64,000 nucleotides of DNA from Hydrogenophaga sp. (GTDB lineage: Bacteria > Pseudomonadota > Gammaproteobacteria > Burkholderiales > Burkholderiaceae_C), in the NCBI RefSeq assembly GCF_011390835.1, contig NZ_JAABRQ010000003.1, positions 124,001-188,000 on the forward strand, in the 5' to 3' direction. This document shows positions 1 to 7,433 of the stretch, one piece after another. Numbering within the stretch: position 1 is the stretch's first letter; each line of letters opens with the position of its first letter. A program made the position numbers and the translations under genes. A model generated the notes under the pieces. It saw only the letters and a program-made list of their open reading frames with translations, was not told the DNA's origin and did not search any database.

Positions 1-1528
1 CGTCCAAAAGTCCACTGCCGCAAAAACCTGATGGCAAGCCTTGTGGATTGGTCGCGCAGTACCCCCCGGCCGGAAAGGCCCGGGCGCTGCTGACGACAAA
101 AGATTCCAGGGTGGACATCGGCAGGTCAGGGCGTGCTGCTGCGAGCAACGCCAACACACCAGCCACTTGCGGCGCCGCCATGCTGGTACCCGACAGCAAC
201 AGATCGGCATCGCTGGTCGCCACAGTCAATCCGGCATTGCCGGTGGAAACGATGTCACGAGGAGTGCCGGGTTGCTCCAGCAATATGGTGTTCAGACCGC
301 CTCCAGCCGCGCTGATCCGAACGCCCAAACCCACATTGGCGTAGTCGGCGTTGTCTCCTTCGCGGGTGTGCGCCGTCACAGCAAAGACACCGAGGCAATT
401 GGCGGGGACCGAGATCAAGGTGTTGCCATCGTTGCCTGCCGACGCCACGATGCTGACATCGCGCGACCGAACCTCGTCAATGACGCTCTGGATCGTGCTG
501 GTGCATGTGCCAGGCAGACCCAGGCTCATGTTGAGAATGCGCGCTGGGAATGGGTTCAGCGACAGGTTGGGCACCGCCAGTCCCGCCGCCCAACGAGCGC
601 CTGTGAGGATGTCAGACACGTAGCCACCGCAGCGGCCGAGCACTCGCACAGGCAATATCTTGGCGCCAAATGCCACGCCCAGGCCGCTCTGGTTGTTGTT
701 GCCCACAGCGCCAGCCAAGCCTGCCACATGACTCCCGTGCCAGGTGCTTTCAGGGGTCACCTGGTCACAAAACCCATCATCAACATCCGCCTGTGTCACC
801 CAGTCTCCCGGATCCAGTGCAATCGAATCACGGGCATTGCCGTCGTTGGCCGTCCAATACGCATTCCCGCCGTAACTGGCTGGGTCATCAGCACTCACAA
901 AATCGTAACCAGGCAATACGTTGGGCAACAGATCAGCATGCGTGACATAGCCACCATCCAGGATCGCAATCACCACACCACTGCCCGTGCTGCGGTCCCA
1001 TGCGGTGTTGACGTTCAGACCCCCGGGAATGACGCTGGACGGCTGCAGATGCCATTGATCACGGCCCGTGAAATAAGGATCGTTGGGCACCAGGTGCGGC
1101 TTGGCGCGCTGGTCGATCATGACGTCGAGCACGGCGGGATCGGCTTGCAGACGCTGCATCATCGCCCTGGCCTCTGCAACCGAGACCGGCTGCTCCAGCG
1201 TGGCCACGTGCAGGCTGGGCGAGACCGACTTGAGGTAGTGCATCTTGCGCTCGCCGGCCAGACTCGCGCTGCGCGTCACCTGGACCGCAGCCTGGGCGTG
1301 TTCGGTGTCGCCGGCAGCAGCGGCCGCGGCGCCCATTTTGATGCCCGTGCGGTAGCGAATGAGCAATCGCTGCACGCTCGCGGGCTCGGCCACCGAGGTG
1401 ACGGCCACCGCACCGCTGGGCACCTTGCCAGTCTTAGGAGCGGCGACGGCACCCAGGCATACGCCCAACAGCGCGGCCACCAGCAGAGACCGGAGGTGGG
1501 GCGATGAGTGCAGCGGTGTTGGGGTCAT
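1..1528 (-). CDS. Secreted subtilisin-like S8 serine protease (3' end beyond window)
   Basis: Absent from the ORF track because it runs off the left edge. Reading back from the ATG at 1528 gives at least 509 codons. Residues 1-30 form a signal peptide (two basic residues, then LLVAALLGVCLGAVAA), so export by Sec is likely. A propeptide-like region follows, beginning SVQRLLIRYRTG and containing KSVSPSLHV. The catalytic triad is visible: Asp in AILDGG, His in HGSHVAG (usual form HGTHVAG) and Ser in SGTSMAAPQVAG. The oxyanion Asn lies in VASAGNDG. This is a self-maturing extracellular peptidase that probably degrades protein for nutrition. The gene directly upstream encodes a lipoprotein resembling the propeptide. 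Family assignment is firm; substrate is unknown. Confidence 0.93.
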   Translation of the reverse strand, partial: MTPTPLHSSPHLRSLLVAALLGVCLGAVAAPKTGKVPSGAVAVTSVAEPASVQRLLIRYRTGIKMGAAAAAAGDTEHAQAAVQVTRSASLAGERKMHYLKSVSPSLHVATLEQPVSVAEARAMMQRLQADPAVLDVMIDQRAKPHLVPNDPYFTGRDQWHLQPSSVIPGGLNVNTAWDRSTGSGVVIAILDGGYVTHADLLPNVLPGYDFVSADDPASYGGNAYWTANDGNARDSIALDPGDWVTQADVDDGFCDQVTPESTWHGSHVAGLAGAVGNNNQSGLGVAFGAKILPVRVLGRCGGYVSDILTGARWAAGLAVPNLSLNPFPARILNMSLGLPGTCTSTIQSVIDEVRSRDVSIVASAGNDGNTLISVPANCLGVFAVTAHTREGDNADYANVGLGVRISAAGGGLNTILLEQPGTPRDIVSTGNAGLTVATSDADLLLSGTSMAAPQVAGVLALLAAARPDLPMSTLESFVVSSARAFPAGGYCATNPQGLPSGFCGSGLLD

Positions 1529-1593
1529 GGAGATTCCGAGGCTGTCTTCAAGAGAAGGAAACGGCAGGTGGAATCTAAGCATTTTCCAAACGC

Positions 1594-2004
1594 TCACTGC
1601 CGACGAATCAGCACGTCGGCCTCGACATCCCGCACCGCCGCCCAGGTGAGCCACCTGGCGCGCAACACCGCCATATCGACCGGTCCGCTCACCACATAAA
1701 CATGCAGAGTGGGCGAGACGCTCGACACCAGGCGCACGCAGGCGCCAGCGAGCGTCTGCAGTTGCTCAATCACCGCGGGCGCATCGGCCACCGTGGCCTG
1801 GCGAAAACTCACCAGCACGCGCTGGCCGGCAGCCGTAGGTGACGCGGCACCGCAGCGCGGCGATGAGACCACTGGCTGCCCACAGGCGGCGAGCGACAGG
1901 GCAACCATCAACGCTCCGCCAGCCACCACCACCCGGCGACGCAGGCTGGCCAACACGGCACCTGCTCGTTCTGCCGTTGGCGGAGGAACACGAAGTAGCT
2001 TCAT
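1594..2004 (-). CDS. Lipoprotein resembling a stand-alone S8 protease propeptide
   Basis: Predicted 136-residue lipoprotein. The tracked ORF starts at 2106, but the ATG at 2004 gives a normal N-terminus: a basic stretch (SLRRR), a hydrophobic core and the lipobox LAAC, with the lipidated Cys near residue 41. No strong ribosome site marks either start. The mature part (RVLVSFRQ... SVSPTLHVYVVSGPVDM...VRDVEADVLIRRQ) aligns by eye with the propeptide of the protease downstream (RLLIRYR...SVSPSLHVATLEQPVSV...AVLDVMIDQRAK). It lacks any catalytic domain. By analogy with I9-type propeptides it could inhibit or help fold the neighbouring protease; that role is inference. The two genes are 65 bp apart on the same strand. 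Confidence 0.75.
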   Translation of the reverse strand: MKLLRVPPPTAERAGAVLASLRRRVVVAGGALMVALSLAACGQPVVSSPRCGAASPTAAGQRVLVSFRQATVADAPAVIEQLQTLAGACVRLVSSVSPTLHVYVVSGPVDMAVLRARWLTWAAVRDVEADVLIRRQ

Positions 2005-2086
2005 GAATGCTGACTGAACCATGTCTGCATGATGCCTGATCCCGAGCGAAGCGCATGGTTGCTCAGGCAAAGCCTGGGTAAAGCCG

Positions 2087-3307
2087 TCAGCTGGCGGCCT
2101 GTGCACCGTCGGAGCGCTGCAACAGCGCGTACCAGCCCATCACCGGCTGCCGCTGGTCTTCGCGAATCGCCGCTGCCCACAGGGCGCGCACGCTGAGCCC
2201 GCAAGACGTGGCCAGCCGCTCGATGGCGGCGCGGCCGTGGGCGTAGCGCAGGCTGGGCCTCAGCTGCAAGTCGTGCCCCGGATCGGCCTGCTCGACGCTG
2301 AAGGCCAGGATGCCGCCGGGCGCCAGGCGCTGAGCTGCGGCGGGCAACGCGTCATCCAGCGCGCCCACGTAAATGAACACATCCGCCGCCACGATCAGGT
2401 CGGCGAGCGACTCACTCGCTGTGAGGAACGGCAGCAAATCGGCGTGATGCACACGCCGGTAGTCGCCGCTGGCGGTCGCCTGCTCGACCATGACGCGCGA
2501 CACATCCACACCGTCCACCGCGTCGCACACGGGCGCGAGCAGCTGGCCACACAGGCCGCTGCCACAACCCAGGTCCAGCGCCAGCGGCCAACGGCGGCCT
2601 TCGGCCAGGATCGGCGCGAGCAAGCGGCTGTGAGCCTGGTACTTGAGGTCTTGCAGCAGGTGCTGTTGGAAATCGGGCGCGTAGTCATCAAACAGCGACT
2701 CGACATAAGCGCGTGGCGGATGCGGCGGCACCGGCTCACCCGACCGCACCGAGGCCAGGTAGAAGCGGTGCAGCTCAGGATGGCCGCCATGCACCAGCGC
2801 CTGATCAAAAGCGGCTGCCGCCTCGGTCAACCGGCCGGCCTCGCGCATCAGGTTGCCGCGCAGGCTCCAGGCCTCGGCCAAGGAGGCGTCCGCCGCCAGC
2901 GCCTGGTCAACGGCGGCCAACGCAGCGCCCGGTCGTTCGAGGCGCATCTGGCAATCGGCCAGCGCGAGACACAGGGCGCCGTCTCTCAAGCCCAAGGCGT
3001 GGGCACGCTGCAGCGATTCGGTCGCAGCAGCCCACTGGCCCAGGGCCTGCTGCGCCAGCCCCATGGCGGCCCAGGCGTCGGCGTGGTCTGGGTCGACCTG
3101 CGCGGCGGCCTGCAACGTGGGCAAGGCCTCCTCCCAGCGCGCCAGCCGGCAAAGCGTGGCGCCGCGGTTGACCAGCAGCGAAGGGCGACCGGGCGAGTGC
3201 GCCAGCGCGGCATCGAAGTCAGCGAGAGCAGCTTCCAGGCGCCCGGCCTCGAAGTGCGCGTTTCCACTGACAAACAGGGTTCGGGCCTTGTCCAGCGGGT
3301 TGCTCAC
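2087..3307 (-). CDS. TPR-repeat class I SAM-dependent methyltransferase
   Basis: A 406-residue cytoplasmic protein. The first ~190 residues are tandem tetratricopeptide repeats (AHFEAGRLEAALADFDAAL, ADAWAAMGLAQQALGQ and so on). The C-terminal half is a Rossmann methyltransferase with SAM-binding motif I (LALDLGCGSGLCGQLL, near residue 240). The linker LFDDYAPDFQQHLLQDLKYQ is typical of the TPR-methyltransferase proteins grouped in COG4976. It is the last gene of the fatty-acid oxidation block, 23 bp after an enoyl-CoA hydratase, and probably cotranscribed. The methyl acceptor is unknown, and nothing in the sequence ties it to lipid metabolism beyond position. Confidence 0.85.
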   Translation of the reverse strand: MSNPLDKARTLFVSGNAHFEAGRLEAALADFDAALAHSPGRPSLLVNRGATLCRLARWEEALPTLQAAAQVDPDHADAWAAMGLAQQALGQWAAATESLQRAHALGLRDGALCLALADCQMRLERPGAALAAVDQALAADASLAEAWSLRGNLMREAGRLTEAAAAFDQALVHGGHPELHRFYLASVRSGEPVPPHPPRAYVESLFDDYAPDFQQHLLQDLKYQAHSRLLAPILAEGRRWPLALDLGCGSGLCGQLLAPVCDAVDGVDVSRVMVEQATASGDYRRVHHADLLPFLTASESLADLIVAADVFIYVGALDDALPAAAQRLAPGGILAFSVEQADPGHDLQLRPSLRYAHGRAAIERLATSCGLSVRALWAAAIREDQRQPVMGWYALLQRSDGAQAAS

Positions 3308-3330
3308 GTTGTCTCTCGGTTGCGCGGGGT

Positions 3331-4095
3331 TCAGACCTGGGAGAAGTCGGGCTTGCGCCGCTCCATGAAGGCGCCGAACGCTTCGCGGGCGGCGGGCTCG
3401 CGCAACATGCGACCAAAACTCTCGCCCTCTTCGGCCATCACCGCCATCACCTGCTGGGCCTGGCCTTTTTTCATAAGGCGCTTGGTCTCGATCAGGGAGC
3501 TCAGCGGCTTGACCGCGAGTTTGCGGGCCACGGCGTGCGCGTAGTTCGCAGCCTCACTCGGTGGCAAGACCCGGTTGACCAGCCCCACTTCCAGTGCCGC
3601 CTCGGCCATGAAGGGCTCGCCCAGCAGCAGGGCTTCTGCCGCACGGTGGTAGCCCAGCATCTGCGGCACCAGCAGGCTGGACGCTGCCTCGGGGCAGAGG
3701 CCCAGGTTGACGAAGGGCATGGAGAAGGCCGCGTTATCGCCGGCATAGACCAGATCGCAGTGCAACAACAGCGTGGTGCCGATGCCCACCGCCGGGCCGC
3801 ACACCGCCGCGATCGCTGGTTTGGGGAAGCCGGCGATGCCGCGCAGAAAGCGGAACACCGGCGAATCCCCGGTGGCCGGCGGGTTGTTCAGGAAATCGCC
3901 GATGTCGTTGCCAGCGCTGAAGGTGGTTTCGTTGCCCTGGAACACCACGCAGCGCACGTTGGCATCGGCCTCGGCCACCGCCAGCGCATCGGCCAGCGTC
4001 GCGTACATGGAGGCGGTGATGGAGTTTTTCTTGTCGGGGCGGTTGAAGGTCAGCGTGGTCACGCCGGCTTCGTTGTGGACGAGGATGTCGCTCAT
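3331..4095 (-). CDS. Enoyl-CoA hydratase/isomerase family protein
   Basis: I chose the ATG at 4095 (MSDILVHNEAG), giving 254 residues, the usual crotonase length. The tracked 289-residue ORF adds 35 residues unlike the family. The CoA-binding/oxyanion segment is FSAGNDIGDF, the second oxyanion glycine lies in GPAVGIGTTLLLHCD, and a glutamate lies in GLCPEAASS. The C-terminal helix ends in FMERRKPDFS, a common ending for beta-proteobacterial enoyl-CoA hydratases. It hydrates 2-enoyl-CoA or isomerises the double bond during acyl-CoA degradation. It sits on the same strand as the thiolase and dehydrogenases, separated from the thioesterase gene by about 225 bp. In that gap I saw nothing clear. 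Confidence 0.9.
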   Translation of the reverse strand: MSDILVHNEAGVTTLTFNRPDKKNSITASMYATLADALAVAEADANVRCVVFQGNETTFSAGNDIGDFLNNPPATGDSPVFRFLRGIAGFPKPAIAAVCGPAVGIGTTLLLHCDLVYAGDNAAFSMPFVNLGLCPEAASSLLVPQMLGYHRAAEALLLGEPFMAEAALEVGLVNRVLPPSEAANYAHAVARKLAVKPLSSLIETKRLMKKGQAQQVMAVMAEEGESFGRMLREPAAREAFGAFMERRKPDFSQV

Positions 4096-4319
4096 GTCGT
4101 GATCCGGTTGGGTGAAAGGAGAGTGCTGGGGCTGGATGCCCCTGATCTTCAGCACGATTGTCCACATCTTTGACGGCGCACGCCCTTTCAAAGGAGACAC
4201 GACACGACCCTCAAGCCCAGCGCGGATCTGTGTGCGCGCATCGAATCGGGGACAGCCTCGCTGCCTTTGCAGGCTGCGCTCGAGATGAACCGTTCGTCCC
4301 TTGAAGGAGGGGTTGCCCC

Positions 4320-5144
4320 TCAGGTCTTGTAGTAGACGACCTGGTGGCTGCTGGCGAGCAGGTGGCCGCCTTCACTCCAGAGCAAGGCGGCCTGGTCGAA
4401 GAAGCCGTTGCGAAACGCTTGCGCGCGCGCCTGACCCAGCACCCAGCCTTGGCCCAGTTCGGCCAGCGGTGCGGCGCCTGCGTGAAAGTACACCGTCATC
4501 GACACCGTGCCCACCGGCACTCGGGTGGCGCGGCGCAACCAGGCGCGAGGAAAAAAGACATCGGCCAATGCGGTGAGACTGCAAAAATCGAGCGCGCGTG
4601 GCACCGATTCACGCATCCACAGCCGGGTCTGGCTGTCGCTGCCGCCACCGTCCCAGTCGGCCGGAATACCGCCTTCGATGAAGCGCATCTGGTAGCGCCG
4701 CACCCATTCGACCTGCGGCAACTGGGTCGGATCCGGTACCGAGTCGGGCGCCGGCACGGCAGGCATGGGCTCGTCGTCCACGCTCCAGGTCTCACGCCTC
4801 GCCGCCGTCATGGCGGTGGCGGTCATCACCATCGCCGGTGCACCGCTGGCATCGGGCTGCGTGATCTCGACTACCCAGTGCTGCGTGGACCGGTTGGTGC
4901 GCACGGGCCGCGCGGTCACGTCAAACAGTCCATCGGCCAGCGCCGCACAAAAGTTCACCGTCAACGCCACCGGCTCACCCAGCAGCGCCGGATGTTGCAG
5001 TATGCCGTTGAGGGCGGTGGCCGCCGTCACACCGCCAAACGGTCCGACCATGTTGGCGTAGGCCGGCGAGGTGCTGCCGGTGTATTTGCCCTCAGCGGTT
5101 GGCGTGAGTGCGATGGCTTGGTCGAATGCGTGTTGCATGTTCAT
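4320..5144 (-). CDS. Acyl-CoA thioesterase family protein (double hotdog)
   Basis: A 274-residue protein with the TesB-like double-hotdog layout. The N-terminal hotdog contains MVGPFGGVTAATAL and PVALTVNFCAALADG. The C-terminal hotdog contains SLTALADVFFPRAW and TVSMTVYFHAGAAPL and ends in SSHQVVYYKT. These proteins hydrolyse acyl-CoA to free acid and CoA, and in a beta-oxidation cluster may relieve CoA trapping. Two near-adjacent ATGs (MNMQHAF) are possible starts. It lies between the thiolase and an enoyl-CoA hydratase, all minus strand. Chain-length preference cannot be read from the sequence. Confidence 0.88.
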   Translation of the reverse strand: MNMQHAFDQAIALTPTAEGKYTGSTSPAYANMVGPFGGVTAATALNGILQHPALLGEPVALTVNFCAALADGLFDVTARPVRTNRSTQHWVVEITQPDASGAPAMVMTATAMTAARRETWSVDDEPMPAVPAPDSVPDPTQLPQVEWVRRYQMRFIEGGIPADWDGGGSDSQTRLWMRESVPRALDFCSLTALADVFFPRAWLRRATRVPVGTVSMTVYFHAGAAPLAELGQGWVLGQARAQAFRNGFFDQAALLWSEGGHLLASSHQVVYYKT

Positions 5145-5223
5145 GGCCCTCAGTGTGCCGAAGGGCGTCGATCAAACACTGTCTGAACCGCGACAACCGA
5201 TCAGGGCTGAAGTGCCCCACGCC

Positions 5224-5308
5224 AGGGCACCGCGGAACCGGCTTTGCCGGGCCGCCAGTGCCGCACCCTCTTTGGCGGGTGACGGCGAAGCTGGCGCGGG
5301 GGCGGGTG
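5224..5308 (+). repeat. GC-rich intergenic palindromic repeat, copy A
   Basis: The element reads GCGGAACCGGCTTTGCCGGGCCGCC, then a short stem region and a GC-rich tail (GGCGCGGGGGCGGG). It stops immediately before the thiolase stop codon. The same module occurs at 7351, 9885, 52971 (inverted), 53090 and 56247 (inverted). The internal hairpin CCGGCTTTGCCGG is visible. It probably folds in the 3' UTR of the minus-strand gene. Confidence 0.8.
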
Positions 5309-5309
5309 T

Positions 5310-6515
5310 TTACACACGCTCAAAGATCCCCGCGGCCCCCTGCCCCATGCCCACACACATCGTCACCATGCCGTAGCGCTTCTGCGTGCGCTGCAAAGCA
5401 TGCACCACCGTGGCCGAGCGGATCGCACCAGTCGCGCCCAGCGGGTGACCCAGCGCGATCGCACCGCCCATGGGGTTGACTTTGGCCGGGTCCAGACCCA
5501 AGGTGTTCATGACGGCCAGTGACTGTGCGGCAAAGGCTTCGTTCAACTCGACCCAGTCCATGTCCTCCAGCTTCAGGCCGGCGTTTTTCAGCGCGGCAGG
5601 AATGGCTTCGATGGGGCCAATGCCCATGATGTGCGGCGGCACACCGCGGCTGGCGTAGCTGACGAAACGGGCCAGCGGCTTCAGGTTGTAGCGCTTCAGC
5701 GCAGCCTCGCTCACCAGGATCAGCGCGCCCGCACCATCGCTGGTCTGCGAGCTGTTGCCGGCGGTGACCGAGCCGCGTGCCGCGAACACGGTGCGCAATT
5801 TGGCCAGACCTTCCAATGTGGTGTCGGGCCGGGCGCCTTCGTCCAGGCTGACGGTGCGCGTGCTGGTGCTGACTTCCGCGGTCTCCAGGTTCACGCTGCG
5901 TTCGGTCACGTCCACCGGCGTCATCTCGGCGGCGAAGTCACCCGCCTTCATGGCCGCCACCGCGCGGGCGTGCGATTGCACGGCAAAGGCATCCTGCGCG
6001 TCGCGGCTCACCTTCCACTGCTGCGCCACCCTCTCGGCCGTCAGGCCCATGCCATAGGCGATGCCATAGCTCTCGACGTCATCGGTGTTGACGAAGATGG
6101 TGGGCGAGAGGCTGGGCGAGTTGCCCATCATCGGCACCATGCTCATGCTCTCGGTGCCGGCGGCGATTATCACATCGGCCTCGCCGACGCGGATGCGGTC
6201 GGCTGCCATCTGCACGGCAGACAGGCCCGAAGCGCAGAAGCGGTTCACCGTGATGCCGCCCACGGTATTGGGCAGGCCCGCCAGGATGGCGCCAATACGC
6301 GCCACGTTCAGGCCCTGCTGGGCCTCGGGGATGGCGCAGCCGCAGATCACGTCTTCAATGGCCTTGGAATCGAGGCCGGGCGCTTGCGCCAGCGCCGAAC
6401 GCAGGGCCAAGGCGAGCAGCTCGTCGGGCCGCAGGTGTTTGAAGGAGCCTTTGTGCGAGCGGCCAATGGGCGTGCGCGTGGCGGCAACGATGTAGGCGTC
6501 TTGAATCTGTTTCAT
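5310..6515 (-). CDS. Acetyl-CoA C-acyltransferase (3-ketoacyl-CoA thiolase)
   Basis: A 401-residue thiolase starting MKQIQDAYIVAATRTPIG. The nucleophilic Cys is in NRFCASGLSAVQMA, the His in GGAIALGHPLGATGA, and the C-terminal catalytic Cys in MVTMCVGMGQGAAG. It cleaves 3-ketoacyl-CoA to acetyl-CoA and a shortened acyl-CoA. It lies 64 bp downstream of a crotonase gene and follows the FadN-type gene, so it completes the oxidation cycle of this cluster. The CVGMGQG variant, in place of CIGGGQG, resembles FadA-type degradative thiolases rather than PhaA. A condensing role cannot be excluded. Confidence 0.93.
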   Translation of the reverse strand: MKQIQDAYIVAATRTPIGRSHKGSFKHLRPDELLALALRSALAQAPGLDSKAIEDVICGCAIPEAQQGLNVARIGAILAGLPNTVGGITVNRFCASGLSAVQMAADRIRVGEADVIIAAGTESMSMVPMMGNSPSLSPTIFVNTDDVESYGIAYGMGLTAERVAQQWKVSRDAQDAFAVQSHARAVAAMKAGDFAAEMTPVDVTERSVNLETAEVSTSTRTVSLDEGARPDTTLEGLAKLRTVFAARGSVTAGNSSQTSDGAGALILVSEAALKRYNLKPLARFVSYASRGVPPHIMGIGPIEAIPAALKNAGLKLEDMDWVELNEAFAAQSLAVMNTLGLDPAKVNPMGGAIALGHPLGATGAIRSATVVHALQRTQKRYGMVTMCVGMGQGAAGIFERV

Positions 6516-6579
6516 GGCAAATGCCTCGTGGTGTCAGCTGCGTTCGGTGAGTTGCAGCACGTGTCATATAGAAAAAGGT

Positions 6580-7290
6580 TCAGGCTTGAGCCGTGCCCAG
6601 GCGCTTCCAGTCGGCGATGTCTTTTTCGACGGCAGATGGCATGGCCGACATCACCGGCGCGCGCAGGCGCTGCTTGGTGGCGCTGAACGAGGCTGGGTGT
6701 GCTTTCTTCAAGCGCTCCACATGCGCCTGCACCGCCTCAGCCAGCGCCTCGGGCGCCACCGCTTCGTCCAGCAGGCCGGCGCGCACGGCGTCTTCCCCGG
6801 CGTAAGGCGATGCCGTGCCGACCAGGTGCAGGTGCGGCGTGGTCACGCGTTGGCGAATCGTCTCCAGCGCAAAGTACGGCAGCGTCATGCCGATCAGCAC
6901 CTCGTTGGCCTGGAACGTGGCACCGGCCTTCAGGCCAATGCGCACATCCGCGCACTGCAGCAGAAACAGGCCCATGGCCACCGCGTGGCCCGAGCAAGCG
7001 GCGATCACCGGGTGCGGGTACGACAGCACCCGCTGCGCCAGCTGTGCGCCTCCGGTCAGCATCTGAAACGTCACCTTGGGGTCGCCCGCCTTGAACACGC
7101 CCAGATCAAAGCCGCCGGAAAATACGCCCTGCCGCCCGGTCAGCACCACGATGGCTTTGTCCGCTTCGGCGCGGTCGAACGCCGCATTCAAGGCCGCCTG
7201 CATCGCCGGGCTCATGGCGTTGGCCTTGCCATCGTCCATGGTCAAGGTGGCCACGCCGTCGGCAAAAGCGTAAGAAACCAGATCAGTCAT
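6580..7290 (-). CDS. Crotonase/enoyl-CoA hydratase family protein
   Basis: A compact 236-residue crotonase (MTDLVSYAFADGVATLTMDDGKANAMS). The oxyanion segment is FSGGFDLGVF and the second is SGHAVAMGLFLLQCADVRIG. The FQANEVLIGMTLP segment keeps one glutamate, but the usual GAGG loop is replaced by PYFALETI. Such proteins are commonly annotated crotonase/enoyl-CoA hydratase without proven activity. It sits between the FadN-type gene and the thiolase, so it probably acts on acyl-CoA intermediates in the same pathway. The loop change makes the precise reaction uncertain. Confidence 0.85.
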   Translation of the reverse strand: MTDLVSYAFADGVATLTMDDGKANAMSPAMQAALNAAFDRAEADKAIVVLTGRQGVFSGGFDLGVFKAGDPKVTFQMLTGGAQLAQRVLSYPHPVIAACSGHAVAMGLFLLQCADVRIGLKAGATFQANEVLIGMTLPYFALETIRQRVTTPHLHLVGTASPYAGEDAVRAGLLDEAVAPEALAEAVQAHVERLKKAHPASFSATKQRLRAPVMSAMPSAVEKDIADWKRLGTAQA

Positions 7291-7350
7291 GTGTGTCTTT
7301 CCAAATCAGTCTAGCCAAGGCGCCATCCGGCGCGATGTATCCCAAACCCA

Positions 7351-7433
7351 GGATGCCTCGGAGCCGGCTCCGCCGGGCCGCCAGCATCGCCCCTTGAGGG
7401 GGTGACGCGCTGCAAGCGAGGCGTGGGGGTGGG
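7351..7433 (+). repeat. GC-rich intergenic palindromic repeat, copy B
   Basis: Starts GGATGCCTCGGAGCCGGC, with outer arms GGATGC/GCATCG, an inner CCGGCTCCGCCGG hairpin, a second stem CCCCTTGAGGGG and a G-rich tail. It abuts the stop codon of the FadN-type gene. Same orientation and same 3'-end position relative to its gene as copies A and C. Confidence 0.82.

Noticed and set aside
41-1507. 488-residue plus-strand ORF
   Set aside because: Shadow of the S8 protease. The minus strand has signal peptide and full catalytic triad; the plus frame gives only Arg/His/Ala-rich sequence without motifs.
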